A stretch of 64,000 bases of DNA from Zygotorulaspora mrakii (Eukaryota > Ascomycota > Saccharomycetes > Saccharomycetales > Saccharomycetaceae). Positions within the stretch are counted from its first letter, which is position 1. Each line of letters begins with the position of its first letter. Below, piece after piece: positions 38,570 to 48,086 of this stretch. The notes under the pieces are model-generated. The model saw nothing but the letters and a program-made list of their open reading frames with translations, ran no database searches and was not told where the DNA came from. The translations under genes and the position numbers were made by a program. The DNA is taken from NCBI RefSeq assembly GCF_013402915.1, contig NC_050725.1, forward strand, positions 992,001 to 1,056,000, read 5' to 3'.

Positions 38570-40225
38570 ATGTACACGGATGCGTTCAGAAACACATTTT
38601 TCGTGGATTTTTTGGAATTTTTCGGTCTAACGAAGACCTTCAAAGATATAAACAATGTCAGGCCCAGTTTGAGGAAAAGCGAGGGCTCGAACTATGATGC
38701 AGAACGGGCTACGTACAACAGCGATGGGAGCGCGAATTCACACGAGGTGTCCAGCGAAGTGGTGGGGGAGAAAGAGTCGGCAGATAAGAACAGTGTCCCT
38801 CAGCCAGAAGAGAAGGATCCGTTCCTGGTGGAGTACAGTGGAGAGGATGATCCAGAACATCCGCTCAATTGGAGCGTGGGGAAAAGGGCTTTGACGGTTG
38901 CGGAGGTGTTTGTTTTGTCCTGTGTCACGTATATGGGCTCCTCTATCTACACTCCTGGGCAGGAACAAATTCAACAGGAGTTCCATGTCGGACATGTGGT
39001 TGGCACGTTGAATCTTTCGATGTATGTTCTAGGCTACGGTCTGGGACCGATTATTTTTTCACCACTCTCAGAGTTTGCCACAATTGGTCGTCAGCAGCTC
39101 TACATTTGGACGTTATTTGGCTATACGATGTTACAAGTCGGATGTGCTCTTGTGAATAACATTGCCGGCCTGGTCATTTTGAGGTTTATTACCGGCATTC
39201 TTTGCTCCCCTTCGTTGTCGACAGGGGGTGCTACCATTGGGGACATAGTTGCGCCAAATTACGTTCCAGCATTCATGGGTGTCTGGTCTATCGGCACGGT
39301 TTGCGCGCCAATCATTGGACCTTTGCTGGGTGCCTCTATGGTGGTCGCCGAAGATTGGAGATTTATCTTTTGGCTTTTGATGTGGTTAAGTAGTCTCACT
39401 TTGATTGTTTTGGTGTTCTTTTTCCCTGAGACGAGTAATGAAAACATTTTATACCGCAGAGCAGTAAGACTGAGAAAGTTGACAGGTGACAATAGATACT
39501 ATACTTTGAAAGAGAGAGAAGAGAGCAAATTGAGTTTCAAAGAATTTATATTTACTGCCCTCTATAGGCCTTTTGAGATGATTATCAAGGACCCAATCGT
39601 TTTAGCCCTTGATTTGTACATTGCTCTTTGTTACGGTACATTTTATCTTTTCTTTGAGGCTTTCCCCATAGTGTTTGTTGGTATCTATAACTTCACCTTA
39701 ATTGAAATGGGCCTAGCATTTTTGGGATTCTGTGTTGGCTGCATAATCGCGTACGCAGTTTGTATGCTATTTTTAGTGAAAGTCGTTGGCAAGCAATTTC
39801 AAGATGGAACTTTCACGCCAGAAACTTTTATGCAACTAGCAATGGGTGTTTGTTGGAGTTTGCCGTTATCGCTATTTTTATTTGGATGGACTGCCTCTGT
39901 TCATTGGATTTTGCCTATAATTTCGGAGATATTTTTTATTCTTTGTGTCTTCAATCTTTTCCAAGCTACATTTTCATATTTGGCGGTTTCATATCCAAAA
40001 TATATGGCATCTGTTTTTGCTGGCAATGGTCTCATGCGTGCTGGTTTCGCTTGCGCTTTCCCCCTATTTGGCAGAGCCATGTACAACAATTTAGCTATTG
40101 ATGGTTATCCAGTTGCCTGGGGTTCATCGTTGTTAGGGTTCGTTTCTATTGGTCTAGCGGTTATTCCATTCGCCCTTTACAAATACGGTCCATACTTGCG
40201 TAGTAAATCCACTTTCTCTGGTTAG
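38570..40225 (+). CDS. FLR1: FLR1: DHA1-family multidrug exporter
   Basis: Encodes 551 residues (548 in S. cerevisiae). Plasma-membrane H+ antiporter of the major facilitator superfamily, DHA1 group, that exports fluconazole, cycloheximide, benomyl and similar compounds. A hydrophilic N-terminal region of about 100 residues is followed by 12 predicted transmembrane helices. The blocks TYMGSSIYTPGQEQIQQEFH, FHVGHVV and YVLGYGLGPIIFSPLSE are nearly identical to Flr1, as is the C-terminal LRSKS region. Two Yap1-type sites upstream fit the oxidative- and drug-stress control known for FLR1. It is on chromosome II in S. cerevisiae, so it is outside the conserved block here. Confidence 0.93.
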   Translation: MYTDAFRNTFFVDFLEFFGLTKTFKDINNVRPSLRKSEGSNYDAERATYNSDGSANSHEVSSEVVGEKESADKNSVPQPEEKDPFLVEYSGEDDPEHPLNWSVGKRALTVAEVFVLSCVTYMGSSIYTPGQEQIQQEFHVGHVVGTLNLSMYVLGYGLGPIIFSPLSEFATIGRQQLYIWTLFGYTMLQVGCALVNNIAGLVILRFITGILCSPSLSTGGATIGDIVAPNYVPAFMGVWSIGTVCAPIIGPLLGASMVVAEDWRFIFWLLMWLSSLTLIVLVFFFPETSNENILYRRAVRLRKLTGDNRYYTLKEREESKLSFKEFIFTALYRPFEMIIKDPIVLALDLYIALCYGTFYLFFEAFPIVFVGIYNFTLIEMGLAFLGFCVGCIIAYAVCMLFLVKVVGKQFQDGTFTPETFMQLAMGVCWSLPLSLFLFGWTASVHWILPIISEIFFILCVFNLFQATFSYLAVSYPKYMASVFAGNGLMRAGFACAFPLFGRAMYNNLAIDGYPVAWGSSLLGFVSIGLAVIPFALYKYGPYLRSKSTFSG

Positions 40226-40424
40226 TATTTACAAAAAAGAGTAGTTGGTCAGATCCATATATATACCGCTTAGAGATACACTTTTGAGACCAGCAATACT
40301 TTATTTGCCTCGTATGATTTCTTTTTTACGATAGATTTAATTATTGAGAGTTTGCATTTTTCCTTCCTTTACACATTTTTAATATAAATACAAAGAACGA
40401 CATTTTGTTAGAAAAAATATTTTG

Positions 40425-40447
40425 ATCAGCTCTTCTTAAGAGCTGAT
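40425..40447. repeat. Inverted repeat ATCAGCTCTT / AAGAGCTGAT
   Basis: Perfect 10-bp arms with a 3-nt loop, in the convergent region between FLR1 and the hexose transporter. It could help 3'-end formation, or simply reflect the codons of the putative remnant. Confidence 0.7.
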
Positions 40448-40596
40448 ACCTTCGGACCTGCGGAATCTGCTCGCATGGTCTGAAGTGTGGTAATTACTTC
40501 AGCCAAGAAAGTTGCCAGGTTTTGATCACGAAACAATTTCTTATAGTAGTTGTGATATACGCTTGGGTCCTGGTAACCTGGCACACTCCAACTAGT
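40426..40596 (-). pseudogene. Possible 3' remnant of an unidentified protein-coding gene
   Basis: On the minus strand, 56 codons are open between TAA at 40597-40599 and TGA at 40426-40428. They read as ordinary protein, including VPGYQDPSVYHNYYKKLF and TFLAEVITTLQTMR, and end LKKS. There is no start codon of its own at the N-terminal side. It lies downstream of the hexose transporter on the same strand. I do not recognise the family. An open stretch of this length can arise by chance, so this is tentative. Confidence 0.3.
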
Positions 40597-40788
40597 TTAC
40601 TTATTTTCTTTTCACAATGTTGTTCCCTTCTATCGCAGTGTACTAGCGAAAACCTTTTTCTCTCCCAAATCATGAATCATTTCATTATTCTTAAATTCTA
40701 TACCGATATATAAAAATATAGATATAAAGAGTGTGAAAAAGCACTTGCAACCATTACTTGTATATTATTGACATTGATGTTAGCGAAA

Positions 40789-42369
40789 TTAGACTTTTTC
40801 AACAAACTCGACCGTTGCTTTGTCGACACCAGGTTCCAGGGAGTTGTTTTCATTTGATGACTCTTTTTCAACTGGAATTGGTGCCAAATTCAAGTATCTA
40901 TTAGTTGGTACAAATCCTCTCGATTTACGAGCATCATTAACGGTATCGTATAATTCATCAATTTCTTCCAAAGTAAGACCCTTTGTCTCATAAACGAAGA
41001 AGTAAACGAATATAATACAAAGGAAAGTACAACCACCCCAAATGAAGAAAACTTTTGATCTCAAATTTGCTCTATCTTCATCCACTAAATAGGGTGTAAT
41101 GAAAGCAATAACAAAATTGAATAACCAATTGGAGCCCGCGCAAATTGCAACGGATTTACCTCTTACCCTTAATGGATAAATTTCACCAACAACAACCCAA
41201 GCCAATGGACCCCAGGTTGCAGCAAATGATGCAATAAAAGTACATGAGAAAGCAATCAGCGTTTTATTAGCAGCATGGCTATCAGGAATTGCAGTACCAA
41301 TAATAGCAACTAAAAATTCACTTACGCACATACCAATAGCACCCCATAGTAATAAATTCCTTCTACCAGCAATTTCCACCAATGCTATACCAGGAACTGT
41401 AAAAACGACATTAACAATATTCATAATAAGTTGAATAATAAATGGATTACTGATACCTGAAGTTTTGAAAAATTGAACACCATAATAGAAAATGAAGTTA
41501 ATACCAGTTAATTGTTGTAAACCTTGAATTGCAATGCCTGTCATAATCCGTTTCAATTGATGATTCGCTGGTTTAAAGCAGTCTAGAATAGAGGTATCAC
41601 CAAATGATCTTTCATACTCATAATTAGCTATTATTTCTTCCAATTCTTCTTCAATATATTTATCATCTGGTCGTAAGCCTCTTAACTTACTTAAGGAAGC
41701 ACGAGCGGCCTCATGTTTGCCTTTTTTGACGTAGAATCTTGGAGTGTCAGGCAAAAAGGCCATACCGACGAATAAAATAATGGCCCATAATAATTGCAAA
41801 GCAATTGGAATTCTATACGATCCACTGTCATTTCTTCTCTGTGTACCCTCATTCACGCAAGATGCTAAAAGTAGACCAAGTGTTATAGCCCACTGATAAC
41901 AGGAGACCACCGCACCTCTGATCCATTTTGGCGCTGCTTCCGATTGATACAAAGGAACAATGGAGGATAGTACACCAACACCAAGTCCCGCAATCACTCT
42001 GCCTACAATTAACAGAGTCTGGGTTGTTGCAGCAGTTTGAAGAATGACACCCACACAAAAGATAATACAAGAAATGAATAAACCATACCTCCTACCCAAG
42101 GTGTCTGAAGCCAACGGAGCAGAGATCGCACCAACAAAAGTACCGGCAGAAAGAATAGAAGTGATCAATGAGGTTTCACTTGCAGTGAATCCTCCGGTGG
42201 AAGTGAACGTTTGTTTCACATAATCCATGGTCAACACACCCGAGATGGTGCCTGTATCGTAACCGAACAGAATACCACCAAAGGCCACGAACATACCGAC
42301 AAATATTGCGCGCGCTTTTGAGCCTCGGATGTCGTCATCAGCCTCAAACAAGTACTGTAGAATACCCAT
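40789..42369 (-). CDS. Hexose transporter of the fungal sugar-porter family
   Basis: Encodes a 526-residue major-facilitator sugar porter with 12 predicted transmembrane helices. Signatures are GGILFGYDTGTISGVL in helix 1, DTLGRRYG between helices 2 and 3, PDTPRFYVKKGK (the PESPR-type motif), QQLTGINFIFYYG in helix 7, and YETKGLTLEEIDELY (the PETKG-type motif). It has the style of fungal high-affinity glucose/monosaccharide transporters (Rco3 or Candida HGT types) rather than the S. cerevisiae HXT paralogues. It lacks the long C-terminal tail of the Snf3/Rgt2 sensors, so transport rather than sensing is likely. The promoter side is a 3.4-kb gene-free region. Exact substrate not determinable. 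Confidence 0.9.
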   Translation of the reverse strand: MGILQYLFEADDDIRGSKARAIFVGMFVAFGGILFGYDTGTISGVLTMDYVKQTFTSTGGFTASETSLITSILSAGTFVGAISAPLASDTLGRRYGLFISCIIFCVGVILQTAATTQTLLIVGRVIAGLGVGVLSSIVPLYQSEAAPKWIRGAVVSCYQWAITLGLLLASCVNEGTQRRNDSGSYRIPIALQLLWAIILFVGMAFLPDTPRFYVKKGKHEAARASLSKLRGLRPDDKYIEEELEEIIANYEYERSFGDTSILDCFKPANHQLKRIMTGIAIQGLQQLTGINFIFYYGVQFFKTSGISNPFIIQLIMNIVNVVFTVPGIALVEIAGRRNLLLWGAIGMCVSEFLVAIIGTAIPDSHAANKTLIAFSCTFIASFAATWGPLAWVVVGEIYPLRVRGKSVAICAGSNWLFNFVIAFITPYLVDEDRANLRSKVFFIWGGCTFLCIIFVYFFVYETKGLTLEEIDELYDTVNDARKSRGFVPTNRYLNLAPIPVEKESSNENNSLEPGVDKATVEFVEKV

Positions 42370-45300
42370 TTGTGTTTCGTTTCAGCCTGCTTTTCCTTTC
42401 AAGAGTAGAATATAATACTCTCACTTCTCCTAGAGTGCGTTGAATTTCAAACACTCTCGATGATAATTATGTCTTTCTCTAACCAAACAGAACCACCACC
42501 AGGACGATCCGAAAGACAGAGAGGAATATTCGGTGACTTTAAATACCCTTTCGAAGCCAGAATCGAGAGTAAACTGACGCGAACTGGATTGAATTGGCGC
42601 GAAGAGACATGGCCTGGAAAACCCCACTTTTGCCGCTACTCAATGTGCTCAACAGAGCACAATTCAACCTCAACAACCATTCCACCAGAGGAATTGCACT
42701 TCCGTACGGTCCAAACGGGGCTTCACTAATAAAAAATGTATATGATGCACACTGTGAGGAAAATCTATCAGTCCCAATCAGGAATGTCCTGAAAAGTTAA
42801 TGTACCAAATTGTAGATTTTCTTTCCATTTCATGACAATACCATAGAAATCATTTCCAATTGGAGTATACGAGGAAAAAAAGTTGGGGTAATTTTTGCAT
42901 AAGCATTCTTTGAATAATCCGATATGGCTATTTGAGATCTCTCCCTCAACAACGCCGCAGATGATGGAAAATATTTAGTCCGGCCAGCACATCCTTCCCC
43001 ACAAAAATAAAACATTTTTGCGGCATGGTCCGCCGCATCGGACAATGACGCGGGGTCCACAAAATGTCGCTGTCGAACAGGAACAACGCCGCATTTGGTG
43101 GCGTTTTGTCGCATTTGTTCGGCCCTGACGCAATCTTTAATGAGACGAGTGACAGAATTACCTAATCGGGAATGTGCAACTATTAAGATCCCCCCCCCCC
43201 GCATCAATTGACGCCCCCTCTCTGGCTGGTTCGACATTTGCTTTAGTGTGTGTGCCAAAGCACACACTATACTGGCAAGCGGGCAAGAGGAACTTACCGC
43301 ATGAGGTATTTGTGGAGAAACCCCGTCGAAACTCACGGATGAAACGAAGAGTTCGGTCTTTCTTCTGTCGTGTCCCTGCGTCGTTGAGCCATTGTGGTTC
43401 TTCGTCCTTTGCAATTGGTTCCTGTCATGTTTTACCGCCCATGATCGCCGTTGGTGACCCCACATGGTGCATGTTGAGCAAAACAGAGCAGGCTTGAGCA
43501 GGATTGACCGTAACTGGGCATAATTGACGCCATAGAATGCCAGTCTTTCCGCCTCCCCCACTTTCGCTCCACGGCCTCTCCCGCGACCGTGCAATGTTGG
43601 AGACACCAACTGCTGGCGAGACACGCCCTTCTTAGTCCGTCCAAGAGCCGACCCCATCCCCGTCCCTGCCTCACAAAGCCAGCTTTTGTCGGTTCGTGCG
43701 GGACGACATTTCGAAGGCGGTCACAATGGCGCTCTGACGTTATGGCGGTTATATGTAAACAGCCATCGATCGAGTTGGTTTTCCCTGTCGTCGAGGCAGG
43801 TCACGATGCGTGGTCCTGAGCATGCCTCTTTGGCCCGGGCGACTTGGGCTCACGCCGGACTAGGGGCAGCAATGATTCCGCCCAAAACGTACTCTCGCGG
43901 GTACTCCGAAGCAGACGCGTGCGCGAAACAGTCGCCCGGTCCACGCAACGTTAGGGCAGCGATGGCACCGCATTCTCCTTGCATGCGCACTTCACATCCG
44001 CCAGAGCGACCACCGTGTTTGTCGCGATCCACTTTCTTTCAGTCCTCCAGTTCTCTGACAGCGGGCTTTATGCGTACCTTTCGATGGTATTCTTCGCAAA
44101 CACGGAGGCGAACATTGCCAGCAGGTTCAAACGTCTGCGATCCGTTCGAGAAAGAACATTCCCCTGGTTCACTCGCTGAGCGACATCTGTATATATAGCT
44201 AGTCCGTAAACTTGCGGTTTTTCCGCTTCGTATGGCCGATTCGCTGAGCCAGATCGCCCGGGACCTCGCCGGTGTTATCCCACGCACCACGGCAGTGTAT
44301 CTCCGCTCGCATCAAAGCAAGGGTTCCGGGGACCGCCCAACAAGAGCAGGGTCAGTTGGTGAAGGTGCTATGCAAGAGGGTCCTGGAGAGGACCGTACGT
44401 AAGATCACCACAGGCTGAGACATCAAATGCAGCATGATATGCAGGACGAAGTGTAACAGGAGAGGCGGGAGACCGCGAAGGGTGAACACATGGGGATGAT
44501 CGTACAATTGATGAGTTGCAAACTGGCGCGAAAGCTCGTTCTGCCATTTTAGGCAGTGGGTGCCCATAGCGGTAGCTCCATAATTATGCGAAGTCCGGCG
44601 CTAGTCAGGAGAAATATCAACAGTCAGCATTCGTTGAGCTAAGCAGAGAAGACAGCAGGTGGAGTTGAGGACAGAATGTCACGTGATGTCCCCAAAAGCC
44701 ACTCGAAGCTCAAGAAACTGTAGGAAATCCTTGCAGAAATCAGTAGAGGTCAATGCGCAGCTCTGGCATGGAGGGTCTTTCTAAGCGAAGAGCATTTCGA
44801 TCGTGGACGCATATTGTCTACAAGTCTTGGCAAGAGCACAGGCATCATTATTCCACACTCTAAACAACGCGGTGAACTGTCCACGCGTGGCGAAACAGAG
44901 ATCGAATTACTGACACCTTTCGTGTTAAACCTCTTGTGCACTGTGTAACTCTTTCATTTCCTTCACTGTAACAATTGTATAGACATCGAACAAAAAATTC
45001 GCATGGTAGGCTGGCCCATACAAGCGGACCGGCTTTTACCTTCATGCTCCCCAAATTTGCGATTGCTTCGCGAGAGTATGATCGCTCTTGGAACAGAGTG
45101 TTGGGTAACCATTTGAATTGATTTTAAAGATATACAACAGATGTATCCTTTAATCTTGTTAATGTCTCTAACAATTGCAAGAAAACTTATCGCGGGTTCA
45201 GCAGTCCGTTCTGATCATGCTTGATCTGCAGGAAGTTGTCACTTGCTCATCATCATGTGTATCATCATAAACACCAAAAGAACGGATAGTGCTTATAAAT

Positions 45301-45752
45301 GCTAGTTGACTGGTTGTAAAGTTGGGAGACCAATAATTCAATTTTACATATTGTCAGACACACTATGTTTTTTTTTCATGGACAACATGTATTTTTGTGC
45401 AATCTGGTAACTAATATGGTAAAAGAAGAAGTAATCGTAAAAAAAACAACACTTACTATTGAATAAAAAAAGAAGTAAATCCAACGCTGCACAACATAAA
45501 ACAAGAACGTAATTATTCGAAGCTATAGGAAATTAGCTTGGTATAGTGTGTATTTTTCGAGGGAGATGACACAAAGCAAAACAGCTTGTCCAACAGGAGC
45601 GTTTCGGATGAGATATCGATACTCACAAGGTGATAATCTTGAAAGTAAAGTTATGATGGATTGTGCCGGGAACAGTCCATTTGATCTATCATAAAACTTC
45701 TTGCGAACTATTTACTGCTGAACATTTCTATAAAGGATTCAAATTTCGAAGA
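42370..45752. other. 3.4-kb gene-free region between amidase and hexose transporter
   Basis: Upstream of the hexose transporter and downstream of the amidase. From about 43000 to 44400 it is GC-rich; one 60-base line (43921-43980) counts to 63% G+C. It contains an 11-base C homopolymer at 43190-43200. Long open frames exist, including one of 275 codons with an ATG at 43657 on the minus strand. None has recognisable domains or yeast-like composition. The stretch 45360-45560 is A/T-rich and ordinary. Confidence 0.5.
43190..43200. repeat. Poly-C tract, 11 bases
   Basis: Uninterrupted run of 11 C, unusual in a yeast genome and prone to sequencing or length errors. Confidence 0.9.
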
Positions 45753-47414
45753 TTATAATTTGCGATCCCAGTAACTCTCCGTACCTAAAGTTTTTGACAC
45801 GACTTTCATGATAGAAACAAGCTTCTCTTCCTGCAGCTTCTTGCAGACAATCTGCACAGCTGCAGCGCCACCATCGACTTCTTCTGCGTCAAACAGATCG
45901 TATGTGAGCTTGTCTGCATCATTGCGTGGCTTGTACAAAGTGTCCTTCACATCGCAAGACTTATCCGCTCTAGTCACAGGAATTGTACCGGCTGCCCAAT
46001 CTAGCGCATTAAAAACGGCAGTATAGCCAATATATGTAAATTTGCCAATGCCAACGCCCGAGTACGGAGAAACTGGCATAACAATCGCATCAATAGGACG
46101 GTTACAAGCCGTTTTCGAAGCTGTGGAGTTCCATTGCTCCAAATACTCTTTGCAGAGTTTCGTACGTTCACTGTGAAGGTCCCATAGTGCTGACACACTC
46201 ATTTCTTTAGCAGTATTGTACATCTTCATATATGGAAAAAAAGGTTCCCCTGTTAAATTTGCATACTCTTTGCAGTGTTTTCCTCCATCACTCAAGAAGA
46301 ATTCTCCAACGATATCAGTGAGCCTCTTGTGATGCAACGGGTTCCATTCAATAACCTCATGACCAGCTTCTTTCAAACTTTTCACGGTCATATCAACTGC
46401 TCGAGAAATCGCGGGATAAGGCTTCACAACACCATCATCTTTCAACACGGCGAATATCAGCTTTTCAGGGAGCTCGACTTCTCTCCATGGCAATTCAAGA
46501 CATTTTGGGTCCGTAAGCCAGGGTTTACCTTCATTTACTACAGTTTTACAATATAATTCAAGACTCGTAAGGGTAGTCGAAATAGGCCCATTAACACTCG
46601 CAACCGATTCGAGACCAGGAAGACCCGAGCGGCTTCCTAGAGTGGGGAATCTACCTGATGAAGGTCTCAAAGTGAAAAGGTTCTGCATTGAGGCTGGGAT
46701 TCTCAGAGAACCTCCGATATCAGATCCTATGCCGCAATAACAACGACCTAATAGTGCTCCCAATGCACACTCACCTCCGGAGCTCCCTCCACTGGTAAGA
46801 TTTCTATTGAAGGGATTAGAGGTATTCCCAAAAATGTAGTTGGTCGATTCCGGCATCATCATAGCAACCGGCACATTAGTTTTAAAGGAAAAAACAGCTC
46901 CCGCATTTCTTAAAAGAGAAACAAGACAACTGTCCTCATTGAATTCTTCTGGATTGAATGCAAAACCAACAAAACCAATCGTAGTTGCTTGTCCCTTCAC
47001 ATTCAAATTGTCTTTCAGAGAGATTGGTAAACCATGTAACGGACCCACAAGCTTCCCCGTTTTTTCATATATATCGTCCAACTCCTTTGCTCTTGCTAGA
47101 CCTTCCTCGAAGAAAACCTCACTCAAACAGTTCACAAGCTGATGCGCGATGGAAGCTCGATGACAGTATGCTGACGTGACCTCAAAAGCTGACCATGTTT
47201 TTGATTGAATTTGCTTTGCGATGCTAGGTAAGTCACTTTCTGTTATTTCAATTTCACGTGAACTCAAGAAGCCACATTCTATTGGCCACGATAAAACATC
47301 TTTAACATCCGATCCCGGAAGCTCATCTTCCGGAATTAGCCATTCTTTTTTGAATTTCGTGTCCCTGAGACATCTCTTTTTCTCAGCAATATCTAAGTAT
47401 GATTGAATAGTCAT
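45753..47414 (-). CDS. AMD2: AMD2-like amidase (acetamidase family)
   Basis: Encodes 553 residues (S. cerevisiae Amd2 549). Amidase-signature enzyme that hydrolyses a carboxamide to acid and ammonia; the fungal relatives are acetamidases (amdS). The Ser-cisSer-Lys triad is visible: Lys134 in PISLKDNLN, the cis-serine in the TSGGSSGGE motif (211/212), and nucleophile Ser236 in GSDIGGSLRIPA. The C-terminal amidase fold is complete. It is transcribed divergently from a FEN2-type transporter, with five GATA-factor sites between them. This suggests nitrogen-source control. The natural substrate is unknown, and AMD2 itself has no proven function in S. cerevisiae. Confidence 0.9.
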   Translation of the reverse strand: MTIQSYLDIAEKKRCLRDTKFKKEWLIPEDELPGSDVKDVLSWPIECGFLSSREIEITESDLPSIAKQIQSKTWSAFEVTSAYCHRASIAHQLVNCLSEVFFEEGLARAKELDDIYEKTGKLVGPLHGLPISLKDNLNVKGQATTIGFVGFAFNPEEFNEDSCLVSLLRNAGAVFSFKTNVPVAMMMPESTNYIFGNTSNPFNRNLTSGGSSGGECALGALLGRCYCGIGSDIGGSLRIPASMQNLFTLRPSSGRFPTLGSRSGLPGLESVASVNGPISTTLTSLELYCKTVVNEGKPWLTDPKCLELPWREVELPEKLIFAVLKDDGVVKPYPAISRAVDMTVKSLKEAGHEVIEWNPLHHKRLTDIVGEFFLSDGGKHCKEYANLTGEPFFPYMKMYNTAKEMSVSALWDLHSERTKLCKEYLEQWNSTASKTACNRPIDAIVMPVSPYSGVGIGKFTYIGYTAVFNALDWAAGTIPVTRADKSCDVKDTLYKPRNDADKLTYDLFDAEEVDGGAAAVQIVCKKLQEEKLVSIMKVVSKTLGTESYWDRKL

Positions 47415-47663
47415 TTTTTTGTTGAGGATTTGCTAGAGGGCCATGATGATGAACGTTTGAAAATGACACTGTACTTAAATACACAAATAAGTCTCTATTT
47501 TTTGGTAGTGCTGAATGATTGTCCAAGTTTTCAGGCGGCGCTTAGATTCCGAGATTAGAAATCTTCACAGCCTTCCGAAATTCTCTATAACCCAATGAAT
47601 CCACATTTCCTAGGTGTTTCTTTTCGTAACAACCCGTGGTTTCTGAATAAATCCGTAAGCCTG

Positions 47664-47834
47664 TTATCTTATCTTACCAGCTCAATTATAGAAACTTTCC
47701 GTGACAACGTGCTCGCTACCTGACCGATTTTCTACCGACTACCTGCTTGTTATTAAAAGATAAGCAACTGCAAAATTTACGACAAAACGTTATCTCTTTT
47801 TGTTTCATCCCTTTCTCATGCTCATCTAGTTATC
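47664..47834. promoter_or_regulatory. GATA-factor site cluster in the amidase/FEN2 promoter
   Basis: TTATC/GATAA cores at 47664-47668, 47669-47673 (as CTTATC), 47759-47764 (GATAAG), 47790-47794 and 47830-47834: five in 171 bp, centred between two divergent start codons. This is the arrangement bound by Gln3/Gat1 in nitrogen-catabolite-repressed genes. Confidence 0.65.
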
Positions 47835-47963
47835 ACCACAGAGAGGAAACTCATCACCGAGGATATCTTTCGAGGATAGTGTCGATGGCGTTCTTCATTT
47901 TTCTTTTGCTTATTCTTGTGACAGCTTCCATTCATGCCTATCTTAATTGATGAGTAACCATCA

Positions 47964-47971
47964 TATATAAA
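47964..47971 (+). promoter_or_regulatory. TATA box of the FEN2-like gene
   Basis: TATATAAA, about 115 bp upstream of the ATG at 48087. Confidence 0.65.
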
Positions 47972-48086
47972 TACAGGCCTGATCGAGATGTAGACCTGAA
48001 ATTGCTCGCAAAAACTGGTACATTTATTGCACCTGATAAGAAGAAAAGTACCCAGGAATTCATTGATCAGACAGCAATCCGCAGAA

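Larger units (their letters stand above)
40226..40788. other. Convergent 3' region, FLR1 / hexose transporter
   Basis: 563 bp between two stop codons. AT-rich 3' flanks at both ends with the possible gene remnant and the inverted repeat in the middle. Nothing else was recognised. Confidence 0.5.
47415..48086. other. Divergent promoter region, amidase / FEN2-like
   Basis: 672 bp with the GATA cluster and a TATA box (TATATAAA at 47964-47971) for the FEN2-like gene. No additional gene was seen. Confidence 0.6.

Noticed and set aside
42830..43657. 275-codon ATG frame, minus strand, upstream of the hexose transporter
   Set aside because: No recognisable domain, odd composition (Arg/Gly/Cys-rich), crosses a poly-C tract, and lies in GC-rich DNA where long chance frames are common and several frames overlap.
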